Assembly: GCA_031216915.1 (NCBI GenBank)
Contig: CM062296.1
Location: forward strand, 666,208,753-666,272,752
Origin: Pictodentalium vernedei
Taxonomy: Eukaryota; Mollusca; Scaphopoda; Dentaliida; Dentaliidae
Direction of reading: 5' to 3'
DNA: 64,000 bases
The notes beneath the pieces are model-generated. The model was not told the DNA's origin. It ran no database searches and was given only the letters and a program-made list of their open reading frames with translations. Within the stretch, counting starts at the first letter, position 1; each line of letters starts with the position of its first letter. Below, one piece after another: positions 1 through 11,929 of this stretch. The translations under genes and the position numbers were made by a program.

Positions 1-656
1 ATTAACACGGCCGAGGATATTTCGCATTTAAATTACCTCCCCCTATTCACAATGCTCACAATGTATATATATAGTTTCTGGAAGGTCTGAATATGGCCTT
101 TTCTGGAGACAACTGTACACAACAAAAATCTTACACTATCACTCAAATACACTCAGCCGATTGACACAGTTGATGGTTAAAAATATGGCTCAAAAATGGT
201 CAAAATTTTGGGGATAAATCTCCAATTTTCGTACATCGATAGTGATAAAACTGTGTTATAGGAATTCCTCATTCCTCCACTGAGGATTTTACAGCATAAC
301 ATGATCATTCTGACAAATAAAAAACATATGGGTTTCTTATTCATTTTTTCAGAAGGCTTTCTCAAAGCAAATTTACACAAACATTGTCCCATTTGTAAAC
401 TGCAAATTGTCAGGTCCCAAACAGGTCTGGGTTAGTCATTTAACACTTCCATGTGACCTTGACCCCAATTGAAAGGCACTTGACAATACACAATTTGAAT
501 CAAGACCATCTACGGATTATTTTGGCCATATCACCATTAATGAGAATTATTTACTAAATCCACACCACCATAAACTAAAACTATAGCCCAAAATAGCCAT
601 TTGGCTGAGGATATCCAATAACCTCGGAAATGACCCTTTAATAGGAAACGAGACCC
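1..656. other. Unannotated flank of foldback element 1
   Basis: No gene is recognised here. The short open frames have no recognisable domain. The stretch ends where the terminal inverted repeat of the 4.1-kb foldback element begins. A phrase close to TGACCTTGACCCC near 460 is a common invertebrate repeat motif, but too short to assign. Confidence 0.5.
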
Positions 657-1504
657 GAGGACTCATTTGGATGACCCCGGTGGATGACCCAGGAAGTGAC
701 GTCATGTCACGAGACCTAGTGCCGCCATGTTTGGTTGTCGTGGTAACCCGCGTGAGCGGCCTCTTATGACGTCATCTCCATAGAGATACGTGGTGTGAGT
801 GCGCATGCGCAGCGCGTGTTGTTAAGGTGATACGTGTTTCCGTCGTCCATTTTGTATACTGGAGGCCGCCATCTTGGTTTCTATGGTAGCACGTGGTTGC
901 TATGTTACCCAATTTTTCTGAAATAGCACAGGGGTATGTTCGGAGGGTATGTTCGATTGAATAGGAGTATTTTCCCGATTCGCAGAATTACCACAAACAA
1001 CCCGACAAGTTGTATTATTTCGAATTCTTTCAGAACCCTATTTAGGACCGCCATTCTTTTGGCTTATAATAGTAGCACGTAGTGCTATAGTACCAAGGGG
1101 TCCCCTGGGGGTGTGTTCCTTTGTAGAAGAGTATTTTCTGACTTACAATTCTCCCGGAATTCTCGAAGAATTACCCAAATAGACCCGACCACCCTTACAG
1201 ACCACCCAAATCTTCACCAAACCACCCAAACGGACATGTGAAGCCCCATTTTGGGCATATAAAAATAACACGTTATGCTATAGTACCAAGGGGTACAGGG
1301 GGTATGTTCTATTGAATAGGAGTACAGGGCCTGATTTTCCCAGAATCCCATTTTTAATGCCTATTGCATATGTTTCTCTATCAATAACAGTCATCCAGTC
1401 CAAACTATCTCTGGTTCTCTCGTCCAAGTCTTATATTACCAGTGCTTGATTTCCCATAATGCAGTTATCTCCCTTGTGTATATCAAAAGCATTCCTAAAC
1501 CCAA

Positions 1505-2105
1505 TAAGCAATCGAGCAGTTACTGATAAACCATTGCTCGAATGACTCGAATCCCATCGAGCAAATGAGCTTTAGAGTAATTGCTCGATCGAGTGACTCG
1601 GCATATTGCTCGAACGACTCGAATCCCATCGAGCAAATGAGCCAACGAGCAATTGCTCGATCGAGTGACTCCTCGAACGACTCGACGACTCATTTCAGAA
1701 AAAAGGGATTCCATAGCCACAGGCGTTTTCGAAAAAGGGATTCCACAAATAGGATTCCAAATAGGGATTCCAAAAGTGGGATTCCGTCTTATGTCGAGTG
1801 ACTCGCAACTATTGCTCGAATGACTCGAATCCCATCGAGCAAATGAGCTATCGAGCAATTGCGCGATCGAGTGACTCCTCAAACGACTCGACGACTCATT
1901 TCAGAAAAAGGGATTCCATAGCCACAGGCGTTTTCGAAAAAGGGATTCCACAAATGGGATTCCAAAAAGGGATTCCATAAGTGGGATTCCGTCTTATGTC
2001 GAGTGACTCGCAACTATTGCTCGAACGACTCGAATCCCATCGAGCAAATGAGCCAACGAGTAATTGCTCGATCGAGTGACTCCTCGAACGACTCGACGTC
2101 TCATT
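1505..2105 (+). repeat. ~205-bp tandem repeats, left arm of foldback 1
   Basis: Roughly three units begin near 1606, 1810 and 2015. Each holds TTGCTCGAACGACTCGAAT, a self-complementary TTGCTCGATCGAG segment, and a run of GGGATTCC phrases around CACAGGCGTTTTCGAAAA. The small frames across the units are by-products of the repeat. Confidence 0.85.
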
Positions 2106-2529
2106 TCAGTATTTGAGGATACCTATGACATGGCTACGTAACAGTTGAGGATACATTTTGAGGATACTAAATTGAGGATACCTATGGCCTGGTATTGTTG
2201 GAGGATACCTGTTGTAGAAACCTGGATTCCGTTTCCATCTTGTCGCCAAAGCTCCAAGGCCACTGCAGGGCTATGGTCTATCTGTCCTATCATTACCTTC
2301 TACAACAGTCTTGTTCCGTTGCGGCCTTGTACCAGTACTATTGACTAAATTACCATCCATTAATATTGCCTTGTAGCACTACTTCCTAGCTCTATACCTT
2401 CGCTCAAGCCTTCAAAATGTTCCATCAGATTTCCCCTGTATACATATAAAGCATTCCGTAATTGAGATTCCTAGCCGACTCCGTAAAATTTGGATTCCGT
2501 GTTTTGACATCAACACCCGAGGGTATGGA

Positions 2530-2945
2530 AAAGGATTGATAACCCCCAATTCAACAATGACTACAAGAACCTGAACAGAGATAACCAACCACTACAAAAC
2601 AACAGGTACAGATCCAACATAACTAAGATCGAAGTGAACATAACAAAGTGAACGAAAATCGAACTGATCTGATTGAACACAACCAAGATCAAAGTCAACA
2701 TAAAAACATTTTCAACTGAATGAACTAGAACCCCAAATATAATGAAGTGTTAACCCTTTGAACTGTTTGAATGAACTTTATGTAATTAAAACCCTTGAAC
2801 TCAATGAATTTTTGAACCATAACCTAAATGAAGGTATTAACACCCTTTGAACTGAATAAATTTTTAAACTTAATGAAAATATATCGAAGTTGATCTGAAT
2901 TTTAACTACAATCCATTGGACTGAATTCTTCTAACAGGGAAGGGG
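2530..2945. repeat. Spacer of foldback 1, degenerate ~25-bp repeat
   Basis: This AT-rich stretch separates the two arms. Phrases of the type AACCCTTTGAACTGAATGAA recur many times in drifted form, as does GAACATAACCAAGATC. It has no coding potential. It would be the loop if the element folded on itself. Confidence 0.6.
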
Positions 2946-3369
2946 AATACCCTCGACTGCTGATGTCAAAACACGGAATCCAAATTTTACGGAGTCGGTT
3001 AGGAATCTCAATTACGGAATGCTTTATATGTATACAGGGGAAATCTGATGGAACATTTTGAAAGCTTGAGCGAAGGTATAGCTAGGAAGTAGTGCTACAA
3101 GTCAATATTAGTGGATGGTACTTTAGTCAATAGTACTGGTACAAGGCCGCAATGGAACAAGACTGTTGTAGAAGGTAATGATAGGACAGATAGACCATAG
3201 CCCTGCAGTGGCCTTGGAGCATTGGCGACAAGATGGAAACGGAATCCAGGTTTCTACAACACGTATCCTCCAACAATACCAGGCCATAGGTATCCTCAAT
3301 TTAGTATCCTCAAAAGGTATCCTCAACTGTTACGTAGCCATGTCATAGGTACTCTCACATACTGAAATC

Positions 3370-3880
3370 AGTCGTTCGAGGAGTCACTCGATCGAGCAAT
3401 TGCTCGTTGGCTCATTTGCTCGATGGAATTCGAGTCGTTCGAGCAATAGTTGCGAGTCACTCGACATAAGACGGAATCCCACTTATGGAATCCCTTTTTG
3501 GAATCCCATTTGTGGAATCCCTTTTTCGAAAACGCCTGTGGCTATGGAATCCCCTTTTTCTGAAATGAGTCGTCGAGTCGTTTGAGGAGTCACACGATCG
3601 CGCAATTGCTCGATAGCTCATTTGCTCGATGGGATTCGAGTCATTCGAGCAATAGTTGCGAGTCACTCGACATAAGACGGAATCCCACTTTTGGAATCCC
3701 TTTTTGGAGTCCCATTTGTGGAATCCCTTTTTCGAAAACGCCTGTGGCTATGGAATCCCTTTTTTCTGAAATGAGTCGTCGAGTCGTTCGAGGAGTCACT
3801 CGATCAAGCAATTACTCTAAATCTTATTTGCTCGATGGGATTCGAGTCAGTCGAGCAATGGTTTATCAGTAACTGCTCGA
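3370..3880 (-). repeat. ~205-bp tandem repeats, right arm of foldback 1
   Basis: Inverted counterpart of the left-arm array, with fewer units. Phrases of the type GAATCCCACTTNTGGAATCC and CTCGATGGGATTCGAGTC recur. The unit-number difference accounts for most of the length difference between the arms, as expected from unequal exchange inside an array. Confidence 0.85.
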
Positions 3881-5058
3881 TTGCTTATTGGGTTTGGGAA
3901 TGCTTTTGATATACACAAGGGAGATAACTGCATTATGGGAAATCAAGCACTGGTAATTATAAGACTTGGACGAGAGAACCAGAGATAGTTTGGACTGGAT
4001 GACTGTTATTGATAGAGAAACATATGCAATAGGCATTAAAAATGGGATTCTGGGAAAATCAGGCCCTGTACTCCTATTCAATAGAACATACCCCCTGTAC
4101 CCCTTGGTACTATAGCATAACGTGTTATTTTTATATGCCCAAAATGGGACTTCTCATGTCCGTTTGGGTGGTTTGATGGAGATTTTAGTGGTCTGTAAGG
4201 GTGGTCGGGTCTATTTGGGTAATTCTTCGAGAATTCTGGGAGAATTGTAAGTCAGAAAAATACTCTTATACAAAGGAACACACCCCCAGGGGGCCCCTTG
4301 GTACTATAGCACTACGTGCTACTATTATAAGCCAAAAGAATGGCGGTCCTAAATAGGGTTCTGAAAGAATTCGAAATAATACAACTTGTCGGGTTGTTTG
4401 TGGTAATTCTGCAATTCGGGAAAATACTCCCATTCAATCGAACATACCCTCCGAACATACCCCTGTCCTATTGCAGAAAAATTGGGTAACATAGCAACCA
4501 CGTGCTATCATAGAAACCAAGATGGCGGCCTCCAGTGTACAAAATGGACGACGGATACACGTATCACCTTAACAACACGCGTTGCGCATGCGCACTCACA
4601 CCACGTGTCACTATGGAGATGACGTCACAAGATGGCCGCTCACGCGGGTTACCATGACAACCAAACATGGAGGCACAAGGTCACGTGACATGGCGTCACT
4701 TCCGGGGTCATCCACCGGGATCATCCAAATGGGTCCTCAAAACCACATTACATACTACTTGTGTTGTCACCAAGTCCCTAGGCTAATAATGGGACCCACC
4801 ATGGGAGCCGGAATTTTAACTTAGTCCAATATGAGGAAACATATTCTTCCAAAGAATGTCCTTGTTTTACAATGTAAAATATTACTGTTGAAAATACGAT
4901 AAAGTGCTTGCAACTTAGCTGTCTCTATACTATCGTAAAATAGAACGGTACAAATCCGTATTTTTGCAATGAATTCATTTTGTTTGATCGAGAAGCAGAA
5001 CCGGAGATCTGTATATAGCTTCACAACACCAGACGATTGATCGATTTTCATCAACAGT

Positions 5059-5126
5059 GGACCAATTAATATCTTTAGCCTGCAGCCGATTGGCTGCAGG
5101 TTGAAAATATTAATTGGTCTACCTTG
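5059..5126. repeat. Palindromic core of a B-family TTAA element (degenerate)
   Basis: The segment reads ACCAATTAATAT, then CCTGCAGCC, a short loop, GGCTGCAGG, then ATATTAATTGGTCTACC. It matches the centre of the B-family elements at 23.1, 24.0 and 25.5 kb. The outer ends are not identifiable. Confidence 0.6.
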
Positions 5127-5434
5127 AGAATGGACTCTTCCCAGACAAGCCGGCTTGGATGGTGCTGTTACGCAAAAGCAGTAATTAAAGAATGAAATGC
5201 CTGCGTACTGAAAAAACACGCCCCATTAAGCATGAGCACTTCTCTATTGCCGTGGTTACACTTTGAGTTGAAACGGTACCTGTAGTTACCGTAAAGATTA
5301 CGGTAAGAGGACCTGTGGCTGGTTGCCACTAGATTGCCGTAAGTTTAACGTTAATTTCTAACAGTGTAGCGTTAGTGGAAATATTGGATGTATAGACATT
5401 ATTTCTATGACAGCATCTGCATCTTAGACAAATG

Positions 5435-5551
5435 TACGGTGGCTGATTTAGGTCATGGTCAATATTTTTTTTTATCTCAAGATCTCGAGATAATACCTCA
5501 AGATATTGAGATAAAAAAGATATTGACCCTGGCCTAAATCATTTTACCGTA
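5435..5551. mobile_element. Palindromic miniature element
   Basis: The left arm TACGGTGGCTGATTTAGG is matched on the right by CCTAAATCATTTTACCGTA. The stem continues through TGGTCAATATTTTT and a TATCTCAAGAT centre. It has no coding capacity. The superfamily cannot be told without other copies. Confidence 0.6.
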
Positions 5552-5784
5552 GTGGATGATAGACAGGTTTTATCATATGACTCGTCCGTTTTGTTCACTT
5601 TAAAACATTTGATATTTTGTTTTCATATTAATCAGTGATAAATAAAGCCTTCCGTCAATTTCATTGGTCAGTTTCAAAACTGGACATTTTGATTGGCTAA
5701 ACAAAATACAACTGGGTCATATTTGCATAATTTCAGTAGGGAGAATTTACGTTATCTGTCCTATTTAGGGTGGGTTATATTGTA

Positions 5785-5983
5785 TTAATCTTTTACCTAC
5801 AAGAAAAACGCCATTCATTTTTTTTTATATTTTCACTTTTTGCTTCCAAAACATAGGTTTTGACCCTCTCATTGGACTGAGGGGTCATAACCTATGTTTT
5901 GGAAGCAAAAAATGAAAAAAATTAGTTATACGGGGGTGTTTTTTCCAAGTGCCGTCTGCAACTCAAGTTAAATGATGGGTTAA
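5785..5983. mobile_element. A-family TTAA palindromic element, old copy
   Basis: TTAA flanks both ends. The centre keeps the family stem (CCAAAACATAGGTT mirrored by AACCTATGTTTTGG) but has lost the GAGCTC loop. The right end has GTCTGCAACTCAAGTT, like the family's GTCTGCTTTTCAAGTT. Confidence 0.7.
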
Positions 5984-6027
5984 AGGGGGTCATACTAAGT
6001 GGCTAATTTGTGCGTGTGTGTGTCATA

Positions 6028-6192
6028 TGATAAATAGAATATGAAATGAGTGTTTTTCTCATATAATATTTATGAAACTCGTCCGAATTTTTCGTTTGGG
6101 CTCGCCAGAGGCTCGCCAAAACGGAAAGTTCTTAGTGTCGTTTCATAAATATTATATGAGAAAAACACTCATTCCATATCCTCTATTTATCA
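6028..6192. mobile_element. Palindromic miniature element, 165 bp
   Basis: TGATAAATAG at the left is mirrored by CTATTTATCA at the right. The inner stem GAGTGTTTTTCTCATATAAT is repeated in reverse complement nearly perfectly, with a GC-rich loop around GGGCTCGCCAGAGGCTC. Non-autonomous, unassigned. Confidence 0.7.
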
Positions 6193-6270
6193 AATTTAAG
6201 AATTCCTGAGTTCATATTTATGGGAGTTACAGTGATTAACTCTTAACCCACCGAGTATTTTCTAAATATT

Positions 6271-6336
6271 TTTCTTCAAATCTAGTCATGGCTGCTATAC
6301 ATACTACTATAGCAGCCATGACTAGAATTGATGAAA
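6271..6336. repeat. Short hairpin (CTAGTCATGGCTGCTATA)
   Basis: A perfect 18-bp inverted repeat, CTAGTCATGGCTGCTATA, surrounds an 8-base loop. Less perfect TTCTTCAAA/TTGATGAA extensions follow. Probably the core of a small palindromic element. Confidence 0.6.
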
Positions 6337-7496
6337 AATCCATCTACATTTATCTTAAGGAATCAGTGGTGAAAAAATCCATTCAATTTACTGGAGATAA
6401 AACTGAATAAAATGTGCCCAAATTATTTTTCTATCACTGGCAAGAGAAATTTTGTTCTAGGCAGGAATGTCCGCCAGCAGCATGCAAGGGGTTAAATGTC
6501 CTGTCTCGAAAGAATCATTAGTGTTTTGTTCGGTGAGAGCTTCAGTATCCCTGGGGCCTCTTTTTTTAAAAAGGCCCTCATATGTTGAACTACTGATTGC
6601 CAGGTGGAGTTACCGATGGTTCGATTTTCGACTGAGGATCAGAGATCAACATTCCATCCAAATTTCTCTAAAACACGATTGTATTCTTTAAAAGATACAA
6701 ACACACAACGCACCCCACATTATAGTTAGATTTGTGGTACGTATGCCTGTATTTGTGGGAAAGGGGTCGTAATATGAAATTTAGAACGCCACATTTCGAA
6801 TATTTAACTTCGGTTCATTGTTTCGTATAAAAGTTTGATTATATCAATTTTTTGGGACACATTAGGAGCGGGAACGGTAGAGCCAGATTTACGAACCAGT
6901 GAGACCGATAGATTTCTCGGTAGCCTGCTTCATGCAGTGGTCAGATTGATCGAGTAGTGACGGTCAGATTTGAGACTTTTGCGCCAACTAAAGTCAAGTG
7001 GCAGCTTGAGAAGATTCAGGCAGGAGCAGACCGGAGAACGCCCCCACTAAATCTTTCCTAATTTTCCTATAATAAGAGCATCCATGGGATAATCAGCTAT
7101 CTGGGTTTTATTTTCTATAAATAAACTGCTTTATCACATAATAATCTTAGTATTTATTTTCAGACATAAATTTTCGCCCCAAGGTCTGCTATTGTAGTAA
7201 CCCCGCATGTAAGTAAGTTTCCCACGTACTACTTATAAAAGAATGTCATGATATATCTTGTGTTGTGCCCAAATATCATTGTTTACGGGTATAATACTCT
7301 AGTATACTAGGTTATTTGAAACAGTATAATAGTGTGCTGTGCTACATTTTTGCAATTGCCATGGAAAACCCTCTAGCTTCCGCGGGACTACAGCGGTCAG
7401 GACCCCAAGACCCTTCGTATTTCGAATTTAGGGTCGAATCGAATCAGGGAGAGGATTTCGAATCTACTCGTGTCTCGAATCGAATCTTACCGCTCT

Positions 7497-7699
7497 TTAA
7501 CCCTTGAACGCTGATGGTATCTACATTGTCAGTTCAATGACAGCAGTTAGAAGAGTCCAAATTCATTATTTGGGGTAGATGAATTAATATTTTTATTGGT
7601 CTACTCCACACATTCACTTAACGACCACCCTACTTAATAAGGTTATGCCGTATCATGTTCCTGGTCCGGAAAAACGGCCTTTCGTTTTCAAATGGTTAA
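7497..7699. mobile_element. B-family TTAA element (piggyBac-like ends), degraded
   Basis: TTAACCCTTGAA at the left and ATGGTTAA at the right match the B family. The inside keeps GACAGCAGTTAGAAGAGTCC, TTATTTGGGGTAGA and GTATCATGTTCCTGGTCCGG. The central palindrome is mostly lost. Confidence 0.75.
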
Positions 7700-7858
7700 G
7701 TTGCAGATATTGCACGTTTTTGGCAGTTGTAAATATTGCCAGTCTCAATGCACTCAAGTGTAGTGTTCAACGTCGACTCGTCTGTTTGGGCAATTAAAGT
7801 CATCTAAAAAATCGAAATTTTCCGGAACGAAATCAAACCAGTGTCGGAAGCGGAACCC

Positions 7859-8585
7859 AGGGACGTGGCGACATGGGTGGGGTGGGGGGGGGGGGGTATC
7901 ACTCCCTCCTCCAAATCCTGGCCAAAATTTCCTATAGTTGGAATTCCGGAGGGCAAGTCATGAGTAGTTGGAAATTTAACCTATCTGGATTTTAGAGCTT
8001 CTTTGGTGGTGTCACCGTTCCTTCCCAAAATTCCAACTAGTTTTAAAATCGGCAAAAATTCCAATTGTTACTATTTACAACTGTAGTGTACGTAATATCG
8101 AGCTTCATAACTATGCATGATGTCAATCGGTACGAGATTTCTAGAGTACGTTTACTTTTCGTGATAAAAAAAATCCTCAAGAAAATCACATCATGTAAAA
8201 TCGTTATCCTGAGTTAATTCCATGGCATCATTCACAGTTACCAAATGATGAAACATCAGAAATTGATCATTCCTGCATAAGATCTGATTTAATGTTAGGA
8301 CAGTGTGAATTGCTAAAAGTTCTCAGCTTGAGCATTTGTTTAGCACATATTCAATTCCCAGAATAATACCAAATAATAATAACCTGATAATTCTATCATA
8401 AATGTAGTGGCATTTCAGTTACTAGAATCAATTTTATTCCCCCTTTCATGGCTACATTTTCTAAATTTTTCTCGGTAGTGAATTTCCAACTAGGGGGAGG
8501 GACCGGGAGGGGGAGCCCACTCCTGGTCCCTCCCCTAGTTAGAATTCACTACCCTACCCTATCAGAAGCCTCTAGCCACGTCCCT
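7859..8585 (+). mobile_element. hAT-like non-autonomous element, D family copy 1
   Basis: It starts AGGGACGTGGCGACATGGG and ends CTAGCCACGTCCCT. TTCCAACTA phrases recur near both ends. A second copy lies inverted at 37.4-38.2 kb and a third at 62.5-63.2 kb. The third has near-matching 8-bp flanks, which supports hAT. No transposase remains. This copy lacks the 68-bp hairpin found in the 37-kb copy, so it serves as the empty-site reference. Confidence 0.75.
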
Positions 8586-9360
8586 AGCGCGAAATCTTCG
8601 TCTATCACCAAAGCTTCTGCACCTGAGACCTGGTGACAGCAGAAGAGTTCAAGAAGAGATACTTCGTCAAGATTTTCATAACACCATTTCGATTCGACAA
8701 TTGCCGAATCAGCGCGGCTTGAAACGGGTCATCGGGACGACTTCGAATCGAGTCAAATTTCGAAGCTAGGGTGGTTCCTCAACGAGATGGATTGGATGAT
8801 TCCCTGCCCCTCCTAATGGCGGATTCCAGAAAATACGATTTTACACGTCCAGTCCACCAAATGAAAATCTTTTTCACCGCTAAAATTCTTATGATGACGA
8901 ATTTTATAGTTTGGCGCCCAAAAGCACGGTAGGTTCATGAACGAATTCACCTATTTTGTTTTCCAAATAATTTCTTTAAGAAGTACCACCGCAAAATTGT
9001 TGATGAAACTTAATTGTAAGGTGTCAACAAAAGATGACAGGTAAAACCGTAACAACTCTCTTCACTCAAAATTTTCCTTAAGTCATAAACTCATCCGTTT
9101 TAAAATCTTTGTCCTGTTTTGCGGACACTGCACAATCCACGCATTTATTTCTCGTTCTTATTCATAAGAATTTTACGACCAAATTGGTTACATTTCGTAA
9201 TGAAAAGTGTTTTTTGAAATGAAATTAACTTCAAGAAGTCAAGTACTTGGATCAATAGAAATAATATTGATTCATTCAGTGCAGTGCGATTGTCCTCAAG
9301 CGTTGGCGAAATTTCGGATTGCGAAAACTCAGAGTTTAATTTACACCACACGTTTTTTGA
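8586..9360. other. Unannotated interval
   Basis: No gene or recognisable element. Open frames are short and lack domains. Base composition is ordinary, with several CGAA-rich stretches. Confidence 0.4.
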
Positions 9361-9363
9361 AGA

Positions 9364-9367
9364 ACGT

Positions 9368-9438
<71 letters not shown>

Positions 9439-9440
9439 TT
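9364..9440. repeat. (TTTA)n microsatellite
   Basis: About 19 TTTA units. Minus-strand SINEs in this window end in the same repeat, but no SINE body follows, so it may be a bare tail or an independent microsatellite. Confidence 0.9.
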
Positions 9441-9514
9441 TTACCAACGTAATGTCAAAATACGGCGAATGAGATTCACACAAATCGACACTCAAATTTT
9501 ATTATTTGTTTCCC

Positions 9515-9617
9515 ATTTTTGCTCCAAAAAATAAACTATATAAGTCCTCATTGGAACGAGCTTGTCGAACTCGTTCCAATGAGGGGTCGTAAGAGCACTT
9601 ATAACCCTTAAACGTTT
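9515..9617. mobile_element. A-family TTAA element, core remnant
   Basis: The core CCTCATTGGAACGAGC and its mirror GTTCCAATGAGGGG remain, with drifted flanks. No TTAA terminus can be placed securely. Confidence 0.6.
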
Positions 9618-9761
9618 GAAGGTCCCGTGCTATACACCAAAATCAGCCTTCTAAATTGTTATATTTTCTAATTTCCGTCTACGTCAGTATCGGCTGAACT
9701 AGGGGGCACGGGGGGGGGGGACACTTTTTTCCACAGACATGTTATGCGGTTACTCAGTGAG

Positions 9762-10003
9762 TTAACCCTTTACCTAATGAATCGCCCAGCATCAGCCCGC
9801 GAAATTTGAAAATTCAGCAGTTGAAAAAATATTATTTTTCAAAAAATTTCAACAAAACCATATCATGTGACACCTCGTTGGAACGAGCTCGTTCCAACGA
9901 GTGGTCACATGATATGGTTTTGTTCAAATTTTTTGAAAATTTTTAAAAAAATGATATTTAAAATAATAAATTTTGATATCGTCTGCGTTGGGTGAAGGGT
10001 TAA
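9762..10003. mobile_element. A-family TTAA palindromic element, ATGAATCG subfamily
   Basis: TTAACCCTTTACCTAATGAA at the left and GTGAAGGGTTAA at the right. The stem (AAAACCATATCATGTGAC mirrored by the complement) differs from the main subfamily. The core is CGTTGGAACGAGCTCGTTCC. TTAA flanks plus CCC/GGG termini suggest piggyBac-like mobilisation. No coding capacity. Confidence 0.85.
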
Positions 10004-10667
10004 ATGGACGCATGCAAACGTGTCAATATACAGTCATTCCTGTATGGCTAGTCTTTGGGTTGGAAGATGCTTGAAGTAGAAGAAATGGACAGGACAGTGA
10101 CTACACAGCGGCATGTCATCTAAACGAGAGACTATAGTGTGTCATGTGGTACATTTACCGATATACGATTGTAACTTTTCTCTCACTGTACCGAACCATG
10201 ACAGCGTTGGAAATTTGGGCCAATTCACCTTTATCGACCTTCCGCCGCCTCTCGTCCACGTCATAATCCAAACCCCCTCACTGAATCGAGTTAGCTGAGT
10301 TTGTTACAATGGAGGGCTATAGTTTGGAATAAAAAGAAATTTCTCGGGTTTCCTTGGCAACTATTTGATACTTTTCCTAAACTAATATGTTACATTAAGT
10401 ATTAAGTCATTCTTTTTCAGGAACTGTTTGTCTAATTCATAAATTGTATACAATACAGAATTCCATTTTTCCATGTTCAATATGCATCAAAATAAAAAGC
10501 AACTATTTGATATTTTTCCTAAACTAATATGTTACATTAAGTGTAAAGACATTCTTCTTCCGAAAATGTTTGACTTATTCACCAATTGTGTACAAAACAG
10601 AATTCCTTTTTTTTCATGTTCAATATGCATGAAAATAAATACTATGTCCTGAATGTACCAACGCTTC

Positions 10668-10919
10668 TTAACCCTTTACCTAACGTGAAAAGCAGACGAC
10701 ACTTGCAAAAAAAATTCTTGAATAACTAATTTTTTTCATTTTTTGTCTCAAAAACATAGGTTATGACCCCTCGTTGGAACGAGCTCGACGAGCTCGTTCC
10801 AACGAGGGGTCATAACCTATGTTTTTGAGACAAAAAATGAAAAAAATAGTGAAAATTAATTGGCGATTTTTGAGAATAGCGCTGGCCGGTTTTGGCCGTT
10901 ACGTTGGGTAAAGGGTTAA
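10668..10919 (-). mobile_element. A-family TTAA palindromic element
   Basis: TTAACCCTTTACCTAACG and GGGTAAAGGGTTAA bound it. In this orientation the AAGCAGACGACACTTGC end comes first and the CTGGCCGGTTTTGGCC end last. The central stem of about 75 bp is essentially perfect, with a CGTTGG/CCAACG core. Confidence 0.9.
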
Positions 10920-11149
10920 GACATTTGCATGCTATATATGGGACTCGAGCGTTGCAATAAAGTACTAAATAACAAAAATTTCACCCTATACCGGAAGACA
11001 CTTGATACCGCGATGTATTGTGGGAGTCACATGTGCTGCCATAGTAGCGCGTGTGAGCGGTCATGTTGTGCCGTCATTGTCATGGTGATACGTGGTGTTA
11101 GTGCGCATCCGAGTCGAGTCGGAAGTGCAGTCACTCTTTCGTACAAATA

Positions 11150-11690
11150 ATCGATAGCTTATTTGATTGAGGAAATTCGAGGCGTTCGAGCAATGCCTGT
11201 TCCACTAATGTTTTGATTGACTTTGCGACTTATGTACCACACAGACACCCGCTATACACAAAGGGGATGACTTTGTATAGGTAGATACAGTGACTGGTGA
11301 CATGGAAGAAGCCAGTAATAGGTCTACTGGGAGATAGTGATGAGGATATCATGCAGGGCAATGACAGATGTTTAAGAAGCTAAGAGAATAGTGCTCACAG
11401 AACCCCTTTCACAGAATTCCTTTTCAGGAAACATTTGTGGTTACGGAATCCTTTTTCCGAGATGAGTCATCGAGTCGTCCAAGCAATCACTCATTCGAAT
11501 AATTACTCGACAGCTTATTTGCTCGACGAAATTCGAGACGTTCGTGCAGTGCCTGTTCCAGTCTCTGCTAAATTAACTTTGAGACGTATTCGTTGAAATT
11601 GTAAGGTCATCGTCATACACAAAGGAGATAACTCTCTGTAAGCAGATACAGTGATACGGAGACACTGATCCCCCCCCCCCCAGCCCCCCC
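11150..11690 (+). repeat. ~330-bp tandem pair inside foldback 2
   Basis: Two drifted copies, near 11150 and 11500, each read through GCTTATTTG, GAAATTCGAG, CGTTCG, TGCCTGTTCCA, then ACACAAAGG and GATACAGTGA. A poly-C run follows at 11671-11698. The CTCGA content links this to the array of foldback 1. Confidence 0.6.
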
Positions 11691-11929
11691 CCCCCCCCCA
11701 CACACACACACCCCAGTGTCCTTATATGACAACGTGTAGAAGTCATAGTTCAGGATCGTTCTGGAAAAATCCACAAACCAAATAAAGGCCGTTTCTGTAC
11801 TTTTCGGTTTCTTTTTGTGATTTAAGGTCCTTTTCGGTAATTAGATAGACATCATCCAATAAAATACACCTTCTAAGGCCCTAATACTATGCAACAAAAG
11901 AAGAATCGTGAATGTCAAGATGATTTTTA

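Larger units (their letters stand above)
657..4738. mobile_element. Foldback transposon 1, arms ~1.8 kb, non-autonomous
   Basis: Two long arms are inverted copies of each other. The left arm starts at 657 with GAGGACTCATTTGGATGA and runs inward to about 2530. The right arm runs from about 2945 to 4738 and ends with the complement of GAGGACCCATTTGGATGA. Order within each arm: a CpG-rich ~250-bp terminus, ~600 bp of unique sequence, ~205-bp tandem repeats rich in TCGAGCAA/TTGCTCGA, then ~400 bp of unique sequence. A ~400-bp spacer separates the arms. There is no transposase frame and no clear target duplication. The architecture recalls foldback elements such as Drosophila FB/Galileo or sea urchin TU, but no sequence kinship to those can be claimed. 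Confidence 0.8.

Noticed and set aside
1520-3872. Several Ser/Asn-rich small proteins in foldback 1
   Set aside because: They recur because the DNA repeat recurs, occur on both strands, and have no domain.
9364-9440. A CRISPR array or other spaced repeat
   Set aside because: The tandem repeats in this window have no unique spacers, and the genome is eukaryotic.
9207-9472. Phe/Ile/Tyr/Leu-repeat membrane-like proteins
   Set aside because: They are translations of the (TTTA)n microsatellite.
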